Assembly (NCBI RefSeq): GCF_017695965.1
Contig: NZ_JAAORM010000005.1
Span: forward strand, 124,001 to 188,000
Origin: Prochlorococcus marinus CUG1416
GTDB taxonomy: Bacteria; Cyanobacteriota; Cyanobacteriia; PCC-6307; Cyanobiaceae
Direction: 5' to 3'
Length of the DNA: 64,000 bases
Of this stretch, positions 9,480 to 17,388 are shown in pieces. Each line of letters opens with the position of its first letter. The stretch's first letter is position 1. Below the pieces are notes generated by a model. That model was given only the letters and a program-made list of their open reading frames with translations. It did not search any database and was not told where the DNA came from. Position numbers and translations under genes: made by a program.

Positions 9480-10445
9480 TTATAAAATATTCTGTTTAAG
9501 TGATACCTTTCTTATAAAGGAGCAAAAAAGCAAATCAAGAATAATTAATATTGAAATATTAAATAGTAGGTAATTCAAAGTACCTATGCCTTCCTTATAA
9601 AGATATAGAGGAATAATGTAAATAAAATATTTAACAATATAGATTATATTTACCATCCAATGTTTAAAGCCTAACCTATTAAGAAGTTGATAGGTATGTT
9701 GATTATGTGGTGTAGAAAAAAATTTTTCGCGATTTTTGAATCTAGTTAAAATAATTAAACTACAATCTACAAATATAGGTAGTAGTGGAATTAAAAGACA
9801 AACAAAAGAAACTATATCTCCATTGTGGATAGATTTTAAAACTACATTAGAAATGAATAATCCTAAAAAACAACTGCCAATATCTCCCATAAAAATCAAT
9901 CCACCTAGATTAAACAATAAAAAAGATATCCCTGCTAATGAAACTGAAGCAATAGAATTAGTATAATTTCCAATACCTAAGGAATTTCCATAATTAAGAT
10001 AAAAAGATGATACTAATAATAATTGGGTTATTAGTAATCCATTTAGCCCATCAAAAAAATTAAAAATATTTATTGAGTAAATAATAAAAAAAGAGGAAAA
10101 TAATAAAATTATGAAATTTAAATCAAATAAATTAAAATGCAAAAGTATTGGAATAGTAGCTAAAATTTGAACCACCAGCCTTAAATACCTATTTAAATTA
10201 TATTTATCATCCAATAAGACTAGAATAATCAATATTGTTGAAGAAAAGGATAAAGAAATTTCAAAGAAGTTATTTAATAAACTATCTATTAGAAAAGCAA
10301 GAAAAATTGCAAGGCCTCCTAATTTTGGTGTAGGTTTTGTATGAGATTTCCTTTTATTAGGTAAATCAAATAATTTAAATTTTTGCGAAATTAAAATTAT
10401 TAATGGACAAAGAACTAAAGAAATAAAAAAACTACTAAATTGCAT
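9480..10445 (-). CDS. WecA/MraY-like polyprenyl-phosphate sugar-1-phosphate transferase
   Basis: Integral membrane enzyme with about ten hydrophobic segments. Family landmarks are LPNKRKSHTKPTPKLGG, an LDDKYNLNRYLRL segment, NIFNFFDGLNGLL (the N-x3-N-x2-D-G-x-NG motif), LIFMGDIGSCFLG and PHNQHTYQLL with the C-terminal His pair. These enzymes start lipid-linked glycans by moving a sugar-1-phosphate onto undecaprenyl phosphate. The frame is open to an ATG at 10487, but that would overlap the upstream gene by 53 nt. The ATG at 10445 overlaps by 11 nt and starts directly with the first membrane segment, so it is chosen. The pairing with a PIG-L deacetylase suggests a HexNAc is transferred and then deacetylated (inference). 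Confidence 0.88.
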   Translation of the reverse strand: MQFSSFFISLVLCPLIILISQKFKLFDLPNKRKSHTKPTPKLGGLAIFLAFLIDSLLNNFFEISLSFSSTILIILVLLDDKYNLNRYLRLVVQILATIPILLHFNLFDLNFIILLFSSFFIIYSINIFNFFDGLNGLLITQLLLVSSFYLNYGNSLGIGNYTNSIASVSLAGISFLLFNLGGLIFMGDIGSCFLGLFISNVVLKSIHNGDIVSFVCLLIPLLPIFVDCSLIILTRFKNREKFFSTPHNQHTYQLLNRLGFKHWMVNIIYIVKYFIYIIPLYLYKEGIGTLNYLLFNISILIILDLLFCSFIRKVSLKQNIL

Positions 10446-11136
10446 AAAGTGAAAAACAAGCTTCGAAAGATTCTGCATATTCCACACCGGATTCGGAACC
10501 TCTTAATGTTGCCAAGGCATTAATTGTTTTTTTATTTCTAGGATGTGGCGTTTTTCTAATAACATTTTTATAAGCCTCTAAAGCTAGTATCTTTTTGTCC
10601 AAGTTATCTTTTTGAATTTGAAAATAATGATTAGGTTTGAATTGATTATTTTTTGTAGGATAGGCCCATTCAGTTGAGCTTAGAATCTCAGAAAATAGAA
10701 CCTTTCTTATTAGAGGTAAATTTAAATCAGGTCTTCTTTGAGGCAACCTACAAGCTGCTAAACACAAATCAGATAAAACTTTATGGTCAATATTTAAATC
10801 GCCGGGGTGATGTGTAACTACAATCTTAGGTTTTATTGATATAAAGGCATTCTCGATAAAGTTTACTATTTTAAAAGAATCTACATTATGAAGGGCCAAA
10901 TTTGGAAAATCTCCAAATAATGGTTCTTTAGCCCCAATAATAGAGCAAGCCTTACGGCATTTCTTCTCTATATCATTCTTATTATCGCCTTTATATCTTT
11001 TGTCAGCTTGACCTGAAACTAAGATAGGATAAACTTCTATGCCTTGAAGAGATAAATTATGTGAAGTTGCACCGAATCCTAAAACCTCGTCATCAGGATG
11101 TGCGAAAACACATGCTATTGGTCCTTCAAATTTCAT
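10435..11136 (-). CDS. PIG-L/LmbE family zinc N-deacetylase
   Basis: A 233-residue member of the PIG-L family that removes acetyl groups from N-acetylglucosamine in lipid-linked or small-molecule glycosides. It has the zinc-binding, catalytic AHPDDEVLGFGAT near residue 12 and the third zinc ligand in THHPGDLNIDHKV (about 109-121). The ATG overlaps the upstream methyltransferase stop by 11 nt, and its own stop overlaps the WecA-like start, so the three are co-translated. The likely substrate is the first HexNAc of the lipid-linked glycan made by its neighbour; this is context only. Confidence 0.88.
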   Translation of the reverse strand: MKFEGPIACVFAHPDDEVLGFGATSHNLSLQGIEVYPILVSGQADKRYKGDNKNDIEKKCRKACSIIGAKEPLFGDFPNLALHNVDSFKIVNFIENAFISIKPKIVVTHHPGDLNIDHKVLSDLCLAACRLPQRRPDLNLPLIRKVLFSEILSSTEWAYPTKNNQFKPNHYFQIQKDNLDKKILALEAYKNVIRKTPHPRNKKTINALATLRGSESGVEYAESFEACFSLYAI

Positions 11137-11944
11137 TTGCTAGCCTTCTTAAACTGGAACCTATAAGTAGAATCCCACATTTTTCAAAATTTAAGCTTCC
11201 ATTTTTCTCAATTTCTAGAATAGCGTTCTTATAAATCTCCTCAGAAGCATCTTTATCAAAATAAGTAGTAGCCTCATAAAATTGTTGAAAATCATTAAAA
11301 GACGTGATTTTTAATCTACTCTGAAAATAATGAATTTCTACATCCCAAAAACATTTCCTAAAAATATCTTTCAAGACATTCTCACCAAAATATAAACTAT
11401 CTGATACTGGATCAGAGATCTCTTGAAATTTACTTACAAAAGAAATCATGCCATGAGGAGGTGCAGGTGTAAAAATTGATACCCTTCCAAAATCTTTTGT
11501 TTTATCTTGCATTAAGCTAAGAACATCTATTCTTTTTGGAGAGTAATAAAGTGCATAACTGCTTTGAGCAAGAGAATAATTATTATTTGGATAATTTTTT
11601 TTCAAGAAATTAGCTACTTCTCCCATATCTAATTCAAATGAAGAAATACGATTTTTTAAATAATGAGGAGTAGATTTCCTTAAATTTTGAATTGAATCTT
11701 TTGAAATATCAAAACTTGTGACGTGACCGTTTTCACCGGCATCCTCTGCCATGAAAAAAGTTTGTGCGCCATTACCACATCCTATATCTAAAATCTTTTC
11801 ACCTGGTTTTACATTTAATCTTTTTCTTAACCAAGATTGAAAATCTTTGGATTGATATTTCTTATTTAGATCTAATCTCATCTTTAAATCTGAGCCACTT
11901 ATAGCTCTCTTTTTTTTATCCCCTGTCCAAACATGATTTTTCAT
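11126..11944 (-). CDS. SAM-dependent methyltransferase (class I)
   Basis: First gene of the - operon, 272 residues. Motif I is ILDIGCGNGAQTFFMA (about 52-67), followed by the acidic end VTSFDISKDSIQ and a motif IV-like LAQSSYALYYSP. The N-terminal 45 residues are strongly basic. The C-terminal half contains no second recognisable domain. It faces away from rfbC across a 99-bp divergent gap. It probably methylates a sugar or a lipid-linked intermediate; other small-molecule acceptors are possible. Confidence 0.8.
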   Translation of the reverse strand: MKNHVWTGDKKKRAISGSDLKMRLDLNKKYQSKDFQSWLRKRLNVKPGEKILDIGCGNGAQTFFMAEDAGENGHVTSFDISKDSIQNLRKSTPHYLKNRISSFELDMGEVANFLKKNYPNNNYSLAQSSYALYYSPKRIDVLSLMQDKTKDFGRVSIFTPAPPHGMISFVSKFQEISDPVSDSLYFGENVLKDIFRKCFWDVEIHYFQSRLKITSFNDFQQFYEATTYFDKDASEEIYKNAILEIEKNGSLNFEKCGILLIGSSLRRLANEI

Positions 11945-12043
11945 TATTTTCAGTATTTTATAAATCTAATTGTAGAATAAAACAGTGATACTACCTAATA
12001 AGATAAATCTTCTAAAAAATTAAACAAAAGTCGGTATTAATTA

Positions 12044-12574
12044 ATGGAATTTAAAAAAACAAACATAATTGATTGTTGGATAATAGAACAAGAAAAAAAA
12101 TCTGATGAAAGAGGTTTTTTCTCTAGGTCTTTTTGTACTAGAGAATTTAAGAAAATGGGATTAAATACGGAATACAAACAGTCAAATATAAGCATGAATC
12201 TTAAGAAGGGAACCGTAAGGGGGATGCATCTACAAAACAAGCCTTACGAAGAAATAAAACTCATTAACTGTTTTGCTGGCAGTATTTTTGATGTTGTTGT
12301 TGATTTAAGAAAGAATTCACCTTCTTTCCTAGATTGGGTTGGTACTGAATTAAATCCTGAGAATGGAAAAATGATATATGTTCCAAAAGGATGCGCACAC
12401 GGATATCAATCCTTATCAGATAATTCATTTATTCATTACATGGTAAGTGAATTCTATAATCCAGACTTTGAAAGTGGATTATTTTATAATGATGAAAAAA
12501 TCGGAATAAAATGGCCTGAACAAATAACTCAAGTATCTGCAAAAGATAAACAATTAAAAAAATTGTCTTTTTAG
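12044..12574 (+). CDS. rfbC: dTDP-4-dehydrorhamnose 3,5-epimerase family protein
   Basis: A 176-residue cupin-fold sugar epimerase. The family run is clear: SDERGFFSRSFC, KKGTVRGMHLQ with the catalytic His, FAGSIFDVVVDLRKNSP, and VPKGCAHGYQSLSD. No rfbA, rfbB or rfbD is visible in the window, so the natural substrate need not be a dTDP sugar. With RfbF and RfbG present, a CDP-4-keto-6-deoxyhexose is equally plausible. It is a single gene, 99 nt from the divergent methyltransferase. A second, broken family member lies at 20254-20824. Confidence 0.88.
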   Translation: MEFKKTNIIDCWIIEQEKKSDERGFFSRSFCTREFKKMGLNTEYKQSNISMNLKKGTVRGMHLQNKPYEEIKLINCFAGSIFDVVVDLRKNSPSFLDWVGTELNPENGKMIYVPKGCAHGYQSLSDNSFIHYMVSEFYNPDFESGLFYNDEKIGIKWPEQITQVSAKDKQLKKLSF

Positions 12575-12742
12575 TATATCTATTAATAAATTAATTCTAG
12601 ATACAATTAAATGAAACCAATTTATTATGAACAAAGATAATAAATAAAATAGAAGTCAATATCCTCTCGTATCAAATCAGATCTATTTAATATTACGCTC
12701 TTAAATCTTCAAAAACTTTATTTATGATCTTAAATATTTTAA

Positions 12743-13165
12743 ATAGGAAAAGTTGAGAAATTCTTACCTCTTTTAACTGGACTATATATTTATTTACCTT
12801 TATTATTCTTCGAAAACATTTCAGTTGCCACTGCAATAGGAGTTGGGATGCATTGGTGTCAATATCTAGCAATAATTTGGTCAACATATTTGCGTAAACA
12901 TAATCTTACAAACAATAACTTAAAAACATCTAAATACTTTTTTTCTAGATTAGGTTTCGTTCTTTTTTATTCATTTCTAATGACTACGTTTGCTTATATT
13001 GGAATTAAAGATTTAGGAATTAACCAAAACAATTATTCAATTTTTTATTTAATTCCGATTATTTTCCAGCTTTATCATTTCTACATAGATGGTTTTATTT
13101 GGAAATTTTCAGATCCTCATATTAAAACTACTATTAAGCCATATTTATTTTCTAATAAGAGTTAA
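12743..13165 (+). pseudogene. C-terminal remnant of an integral membrane protein
   Basis: An in-frame stretch of 140 codons follows a stop at 12740-12742 and has no ATG, GTG or TTG before Met at 12848. The segment before that Met is clearly protein-like (GLYIYLPLLFFENISVATA), so coding continues upstream of any usable start. About four hydrophobic segments are followed by a distinctive end, HFYIDGFIWKFSDPHIKTTI, a pattern I associate with the C-termini of some bacterial polytopic proteins. The most economical reading is a truncated gene whose 5' part is gone; translation of only the part from 12848 (105 residues) is the alternative. Nothing recognisable precedes it in 12575-12742. Confidence 0.5.
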
Positions 13166-13264
13166 TAATATAATTTGATGTTTAATAATTATTTAAGAGA
13201 ATTTGAATTTTCTTGCCATGTATTTGATAATATAAATATTTAAATTTTAATAAATTCAGTATTT

Positions 13265-14434
13265 ATGAATAATATAAAAAAAATTTCAATTTATACTTTT
13301 TTTTATATTTTAATACCAATATTAGCTGTAGAAATCTTTGCGCAATATAAATTCAACACCGGTTACATCTATGATAATTTTGGATTTAACAAATCTAAGT
13401 CAAGATTAAAGATCTTAAAAGCAGGGTTGCATGAACCCAATCTTAATATAATTAATAACTATAAAAAAATATATGGTGATCCCAAAGAACTAAAAAAGAC
13501 AATTTTCAGAACAGATTCATATGGCACAATTAAGCCATCATCTATAGAAAGAAATAAGACTTTAATAAATTCCTCTATAATATTTTGCGGAGGTTCAACA
13601 ACTGAGTGCGTTGCTGTGCCAGAAGGTGAAAGAGTTACTGATAAATTTACAAAAAATACAAAAATTCCATCAATTAATGCTGGCATGTCTGGGAAAGGGC
13701 TAGAAGGTTGTATAAATACAATCAATTATTTTCTTAATTACGTAGGTAAGCCTAAGGCTATAGTAATTGCTAATAATGCAAATACTCTTCCTCAATTTAT
13801 TAATAAAGGAAAGACATCTCCTTGGATGTTATTTACAAAAAATCTATTCAAAAAATCATTACCTGGAATATATGATTTTCTTGGGAACTTAAAGCCTTTA
13901 TTTAATAATAAAAATTCAACCTTAAAGGGAAATGATTTCAGTTCTAATCAATTGGCCTACGAATTAGCTTTATCTGAGGGCTGCTGTTATGGTGCTTCAC
14001 AAATAAATAGGACAAGTTCTAGCATAAAATTTGAATGGTCAAATAAGGAAAATAAAGAAGGATATTCTAAATTCATTAAGTCCTTAGGATCTAAATTGGA
14101 TTCAACTTTAAAGCGAGCAAATTATCCAAAATCTAAGGTCTATTTTTTTATCGAGCCAAACTCTTTTTTAAACAAAAATACAGCAGGAGTTTTTGATTTT
14201 AGGCAATTCTTATTTGATAAGAATGGCATTAAGTTGAGCGGAAATGAATCAGCTTCAATTATCAAAGAATATGACAATAAATATTCGGAGACTTTAAAGA
14301 AAATTGGTTTTAAAATATTACAAATAAATCAGAAAGATTTAAAAGATAATTATTTCTATGATGCTGCGCACCTTACTAGCGATGGCACGTCATTTATTGC
14401 AAATTTTTATTCCCAATATTTCATTAATAATTAG
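13265..14434 (+). CDS. Membrane-anchored SGNH-hydrolase-like protein
   Basis: A 389-residue protein with one N-terminal hydrophobic segment (about 6-26), so probably anchored with its domain outside the cytoplasm. FCGGSTTECVAVPEG (about 106-120) resembles block I of SGNH/GDSL hydrolases with the nucleophile Ser in GGST, and YDAAHLTSDGTSFIA near the end matches block V with its Asp-x2-His pair. Related proteins are O-acetyl esterases or acetyltransferase partners acting on exported polysaccharides. Its place in a glycan island fits that role. It converges on the MBL gene with a 55-nt gap full of T/A runs. Confidence 0.7.
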   Translation: MNNIKKISIYTFFYILIPILAVEIFAQYKFNTGYIYDNFGFNKSKSRLKILKAGLHEPNLNIINNYKKIYGDPKELKKTIFRTDSYGTIKPSSIERNKTLINSSIIFCGGSTTECVAVPEGERVTDKFTKNTKIPSINAGMSGKGLEGCINTINYFLNYVGKPKAIVIANNANTLPQFINKGKTSPWMLFTKNLFKKSLPGIYDFLGNLKPLFNNKNSTLKGNDFSSNQLAYELALSEGCCYGASQINRTSSSIKFEWSNKENKEGYSKFIKSLGSKLDSTLKRANYPKSKVYFFIEPNSFLNKNTAGVFDFRQFLFDKNGIKLSGNESASIIKEYDNKYSETLKKIGFKILQINQKDLKDNYFYDAAHLTSDGTSFIANFYSQYFINN

Positions 14435-14489
14435 TTAAAAGCTTAAAAAGAATTTAAATTTTAAGAAATTTTTTAATTAAATTTTTTAA

Positions 14490-15869
14490 TTAAATTTTTT
14501 GATAAAAATTTTTAAGTTTACCTAATAATTTAGTATTTTTGATTAAATTTGATAAAACAATATCCCTAGCTCTAATTTTTAAATCTGATTTTAATAGAGT
14601 TAATTTACTATCATAAGAGTTTCTATATGCCCATAAAAATTGTTTTAATTCTTGAGCATCATTAATGCGTACATTATCAACATATTTTGATGGAATTTTA
14701 AGAGTATTTCTAAAATTTAGAGTTTTTTTATTTGTTATTATTATTTTGGCAAAGTTTCCTATAAGCAAATCATCAAAGATGTTCGATCTAATTGCTCTTA
14801 AAAGACTTTTTCTAGGAGCATTAAGTATAAAATTATATTTTTGATAAGCCTTAATATTGAATCTATCTGAAGATATTATTTTCTTACCAACTTTTATGGA
14901 GAATCCATTTTTATTTATTTCTTCAATTTTATTTAGATAATTGATTACAACTTTTTCTTCCATAAAAGAAAGTTCTTCATCCCAATTATCTCCATATTCC
15001 TGAGGCATTTGAACGGCAATATCATTTTTATCAGGATATGTTGAGGGTAATTTCATGAATCCTTTTTCATTAATTAGTATTGATGAGAATTGTTTAAAAT
15101 ATCCTATATTCTTATTCCAACCTCTGGTTAAATCATTTTCAGGTGTAGTGTATTTGTTAGCCCATAATGAATCCTTCCTAATATATTTATGAAAAGAACT
15201 AAAATGCATTGCATGGGTACAATTTAATTTGTTTGCTTGAGAAGTTAATAAGAATCCAGGAGCAGGTTTTGTAGCGGCAATAGGCTCAATAAATCTGCTT
15301 TTCTCATCATAAATATTTATCATGTCTGCATCCCCATATCCCGCTAACTTTAATAGCAATGAGCTTTTACTTTTTGCCACTTCTTTTTTAATGAAATTCA
15401 TCGAGGGGTCCCAACTTGTATCATTTGAGTTGATAACAAGATTTTGTTTAAATCTTATTAGAAGAATAGAATCCACTGTAGATAAAATTGGGAAAGTAGC
15501 AATATCTAAATCATCTTCAATATTTATAAATTGTCTGGGAGGAAGAATTACAACTTTCATACCCGCCCTTCTCAAATCTTCAGCCACCCTATTGCAATAT
15601 TGATAACTAAGCAAAATTGTTTTTTCTCTAGCTTTTAACTTTAATAGACTTCTTAAGTTAAGATGATCAGGATGAAAATGTGATATCCATATAAAAGGAA
15701 CTTTTTGGAGTAATTCAAAATGAAACTTTGGTATCTTATGACTAGTACACCAAGATCCAAAATAGGCTGTATGTATATCTAACCAAGGATCAGTTGCCAA
15801 AATAGGGACTGAATTTTTTTCTAAAATTAATGTCGCATTCCCACATGTATGAAGTCTGAGTTCAGACAA
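14490..15869 (-). CDS. Metallo-beta-lactamase-fold protein with long C-terminal extension
   Basis: A 459-residue protein. The first 230 residues form an MBL-like domain: ATLILEKNSVPILATDPWLD, then ISHFHPDHLNL, which supplies H-x-H-x-D-H metal ligands, and later NSNDTSW and HAMHFSSFHKY. This order resembles UlaG-like hydrolases and the non-Rieske part of CMP-sialic acid hydroxylase. The C-terminal 200 residues are alpha-rich, basic and unrecognised. It is a single - gene between the convergent SGNH gene and a 485-bp divergent region. A role in modifying a nucleotide sugar or surface component is possible but only by location. Confidence 0.65.
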   Translation of the reverse strand: MSELRLHTCGNATLILEKNSVPILATDPWLDIHTAYFGSWCTSHKIPKFHFELLQKVPFIWISHFHPDHLNLRSLLKLKAREKTILLSYQYCNRVAEDLRRAGMKVVILPPRQFINIEDDLDIATFPILSTVDSILLIRFKQNLVINSNDTSWDPSMNFIKKEVAKSKSSLLLKLAGYGDADMINIYDEKSRFIEPIAATKPAPGFLLTSQANKLNCTHAMHFSSFHKYIRKDSLWANKYTTPENDLTRGWNKNIGYFKQFSSILINEKGFMKLPSTYPDKNDIAVQMPQEYGDNWDEELSFMEEKVVINYLNKIEEINKNGFSIKVGKKIISSDRFNIKAYQKYNFILNAPRKSLLRAIRSNIFDDLLIGNFAKIIITNKKTLNFRNTLKIPSKYVDNVRINDAQELKQFLWAYRNSYDSKLTLLKSDLKIRARDIVLSNLIKNTKLLGKLKNFYQKI

Positions 15870-16020
15870 TTTTTTAACCTAAATCTCTATTAATTAAATT
15901 ATAAAGTCTTACAATAAAGCGATCAACAAAAATAATAATAGAATGTTAAATATTAGGCTATTTATATTTTTAATAACTATAAAAATAAAGATGTCAAATA
16001 CTTTAGTTCAAAAAATCAGA

Positions 16021-16183
16021 TTAGATTGCAATATATGTAAAAGGGACTAATACCTGAACAACACTTACCATTAAAATTATAAGAATTAGGATTATAACCG
16101 CAGTTATCAAAGCGGCTTGATTAGGAGTAGAGTTTTTCCAAGTAGATATAACAATATGTTTAAGGAGCCTGAAAATTTTTCAT
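16021..16183 (-). pseudogene. Small one-helix membrane ORF with a frameshift at the start
   Basis: On the - strand an open frame ending with TAA at 16021-16023 encodes STWKNSTPNQAALITAV followed by a long hydrophobic helix and VQVLVPFTYIAI. It runs back only to a TGA at 16180-16182 without any ATG/GTG/TTG. The single ATG at 16183 reads into it after a one-base shift in the run of five A just downstream. So this looks like a 50-odd residue single-pass protein inactivated by an indel, or one using a rare start such as ATT. I do not recognise the family. The rest of the 15870-16354 gap shows only AT-rich sequence and a promoter-like element. Confidence 0.35.
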
Positions 16184-16327
16184 TATTTTATTTTTTCATA
16201 GACAAACCAAGTTTGTAGATATCTAATTAAGTATATAAATGCAATTTAAAGAAATTTTATATTTAATTTTTAATGCAAATTTAACTTTCATTGCAATCTA
16301 CTAAAGATTTTTGCACTGCAGATAGTA

Positions 16328-16333
16328 TATAAT
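16328..16333 (+). promoter_or_regulatory. Promoter -10 element for the carbamoyltransferase operon
   Basis: A perfect TATAAT is located 21 bp before the TTG start at 16355, at the end of a gene-free divergent region. No good -35 at the standard spacing is visible; a TTGCAC lies only 11 bp upstream. The placement is right for the first gene of the four-gene operon 16355-19807. Confidence 0.4.
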
Positions 16334-16354
16334 TATTAAAATTTTTAGAAAAAA

Positions 16355-17386
16355 TTGACGCCATATCTACTTGAATTTTTAATTGATCCTGCAACTGGAG
16401 AAAAACTTACTTTAGAGAATCCTATATATGATTCTTTTGGGAACATAGAATCTGGGATCCTAAACTCAATATCTGGTAATAACTATCAAATAATTAGAGG
16501 AGTGCCTCGTTTTTTAGAAAACCTTTCTGTAAAAACAGCCGCAGCATTTGGTGATGAGTGGAATTTTTTTAATTTCGAACAGTTTAAAGAAAATTGGTTA
16601 AAGCACGTCGTAAAAAATACTTTTGGTAGCGTTAATATCTTCAAAGATAATATTATTATTGATGCTGGATGTGGAAGCGGTGCTCAAGCAAAATGGTTTT
16701 TAGAATACGGAGCATCTCATGTATTTCTTATGGATTTATCTCATTCAGTCGATGATGTAGTTAAAAGAAACCTTTCTGGAGTTGATCCTACAAGATTTGA
16801 TATTATTCAGTGCAGTATAGATGCACCCCCCTTTATGCCAATGAGTTTTAAAGGGTTAGTTTATTGTCATAATGTAATTCAACATACTCCTTCTGTAGAA
16901 AAAACAGCTAATTCTCTATATAACTTGTTAGCACCAGGAGGAGAATTTGTTTTTAATTGTTATTCCACTAATGACCATAATTTAGTAACCTGGATAAGGT
17001 TTAACTTTATATATAAACCTTTAAGATTTACTTTAAGGAGATTACCTTTCAAATTAAGATTATTATATTCTAGGATAGTTGCATCCTTAAAAATATTACC
17101 CTTGATTGGTTTTTTATTAGAGAAAAGTGGATTTGTAATACAGGGAGATGTGCCAATAATTAAAGGTGAAAGTCCTATTAAGCGATTTAAGAGAGCATTT
17201 AGACTTTCTGTTTTAAATACTTTTGATGCATTTGGAGGTCATACTTACCAATGGCATAAATCAGATGAAGAAATTAAATCTATAATATATTCCTTTGAAC
17301 CTAAACCCACAAAAATATTAAATACAGCAAAATATTTTCAGAAGCCAAGGCGCCCTATTGGTTGTGCACTGAGAATATTTAGATAA
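16355..17386 (+). CDS. SAM methyltransferase with Trm112-like N-terminal segment
   Basis: A 343-residue protein starting at TTG; no ATG is available in frame upstream. Residues 1-50 (LLEFLIDPATGEKLTLE ... IIRGVPRFL) follow the pattern of the short Trm112-like domains often fused to methyltransferases, but without zinc-binding Cys. The catalytic domain has IIDAGCGSGAQAKWFL (about 101-116), MDLSHSVDDV and VYCHNVIQHTPSV. The LLYSRIVASLKILPLIGF stretch matches the methyltransferase at 8545-9426. It is first in an operon in which each gene follows the last by exactly 2 nt. Confidence 0.82.
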   Translation: MTPYLLEFLIDPATGEKLTLENPIYDSFGNIESGILNSISGNNYQIIRGVPRFLENLSVKTAAAFGDEWNFFNFEQFKENWLKHVVKNTFGSVNIFKDNIIIDAGCGSGAQAKWFLEYGASHVFLMDLSHSVDDVVKRNLSGVDPTRFDIIQCSIDAPPFMPMSFKGLVYCHNVIQHTPSVEKTANSLYNLLAPGGEFVFNCYSTNDHNLVTWIRFNFIYKPLRFTLRRLPFKLRLLYSRIVASLKILPLIGFLLEKSGFVIQGDVPIIKGESPIKRFKRAFRLSVLNTFDAFGGHTYQWHKSDEEIKSIIYSFEPKPTKILNTAKYFQKPRRPIGCALRIFR

Positions 17387-17388
17387 TT

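Noticed and set aside
14435-14489. Repeated TTAATTAAATTTT units between the convergent SGNH and MBL genes as a functional repeat
   Set aside because: Low-complexity A/T sequence common in this genome; may help termination but no clear hairpin with a paired GC-containing stem.
16021-16179. Small hydrophobic - ORF considered as secE
   Set aside because: It has one membrane helix but lacks the usual SecE pattern around the W-P motif, and it has no proper start.
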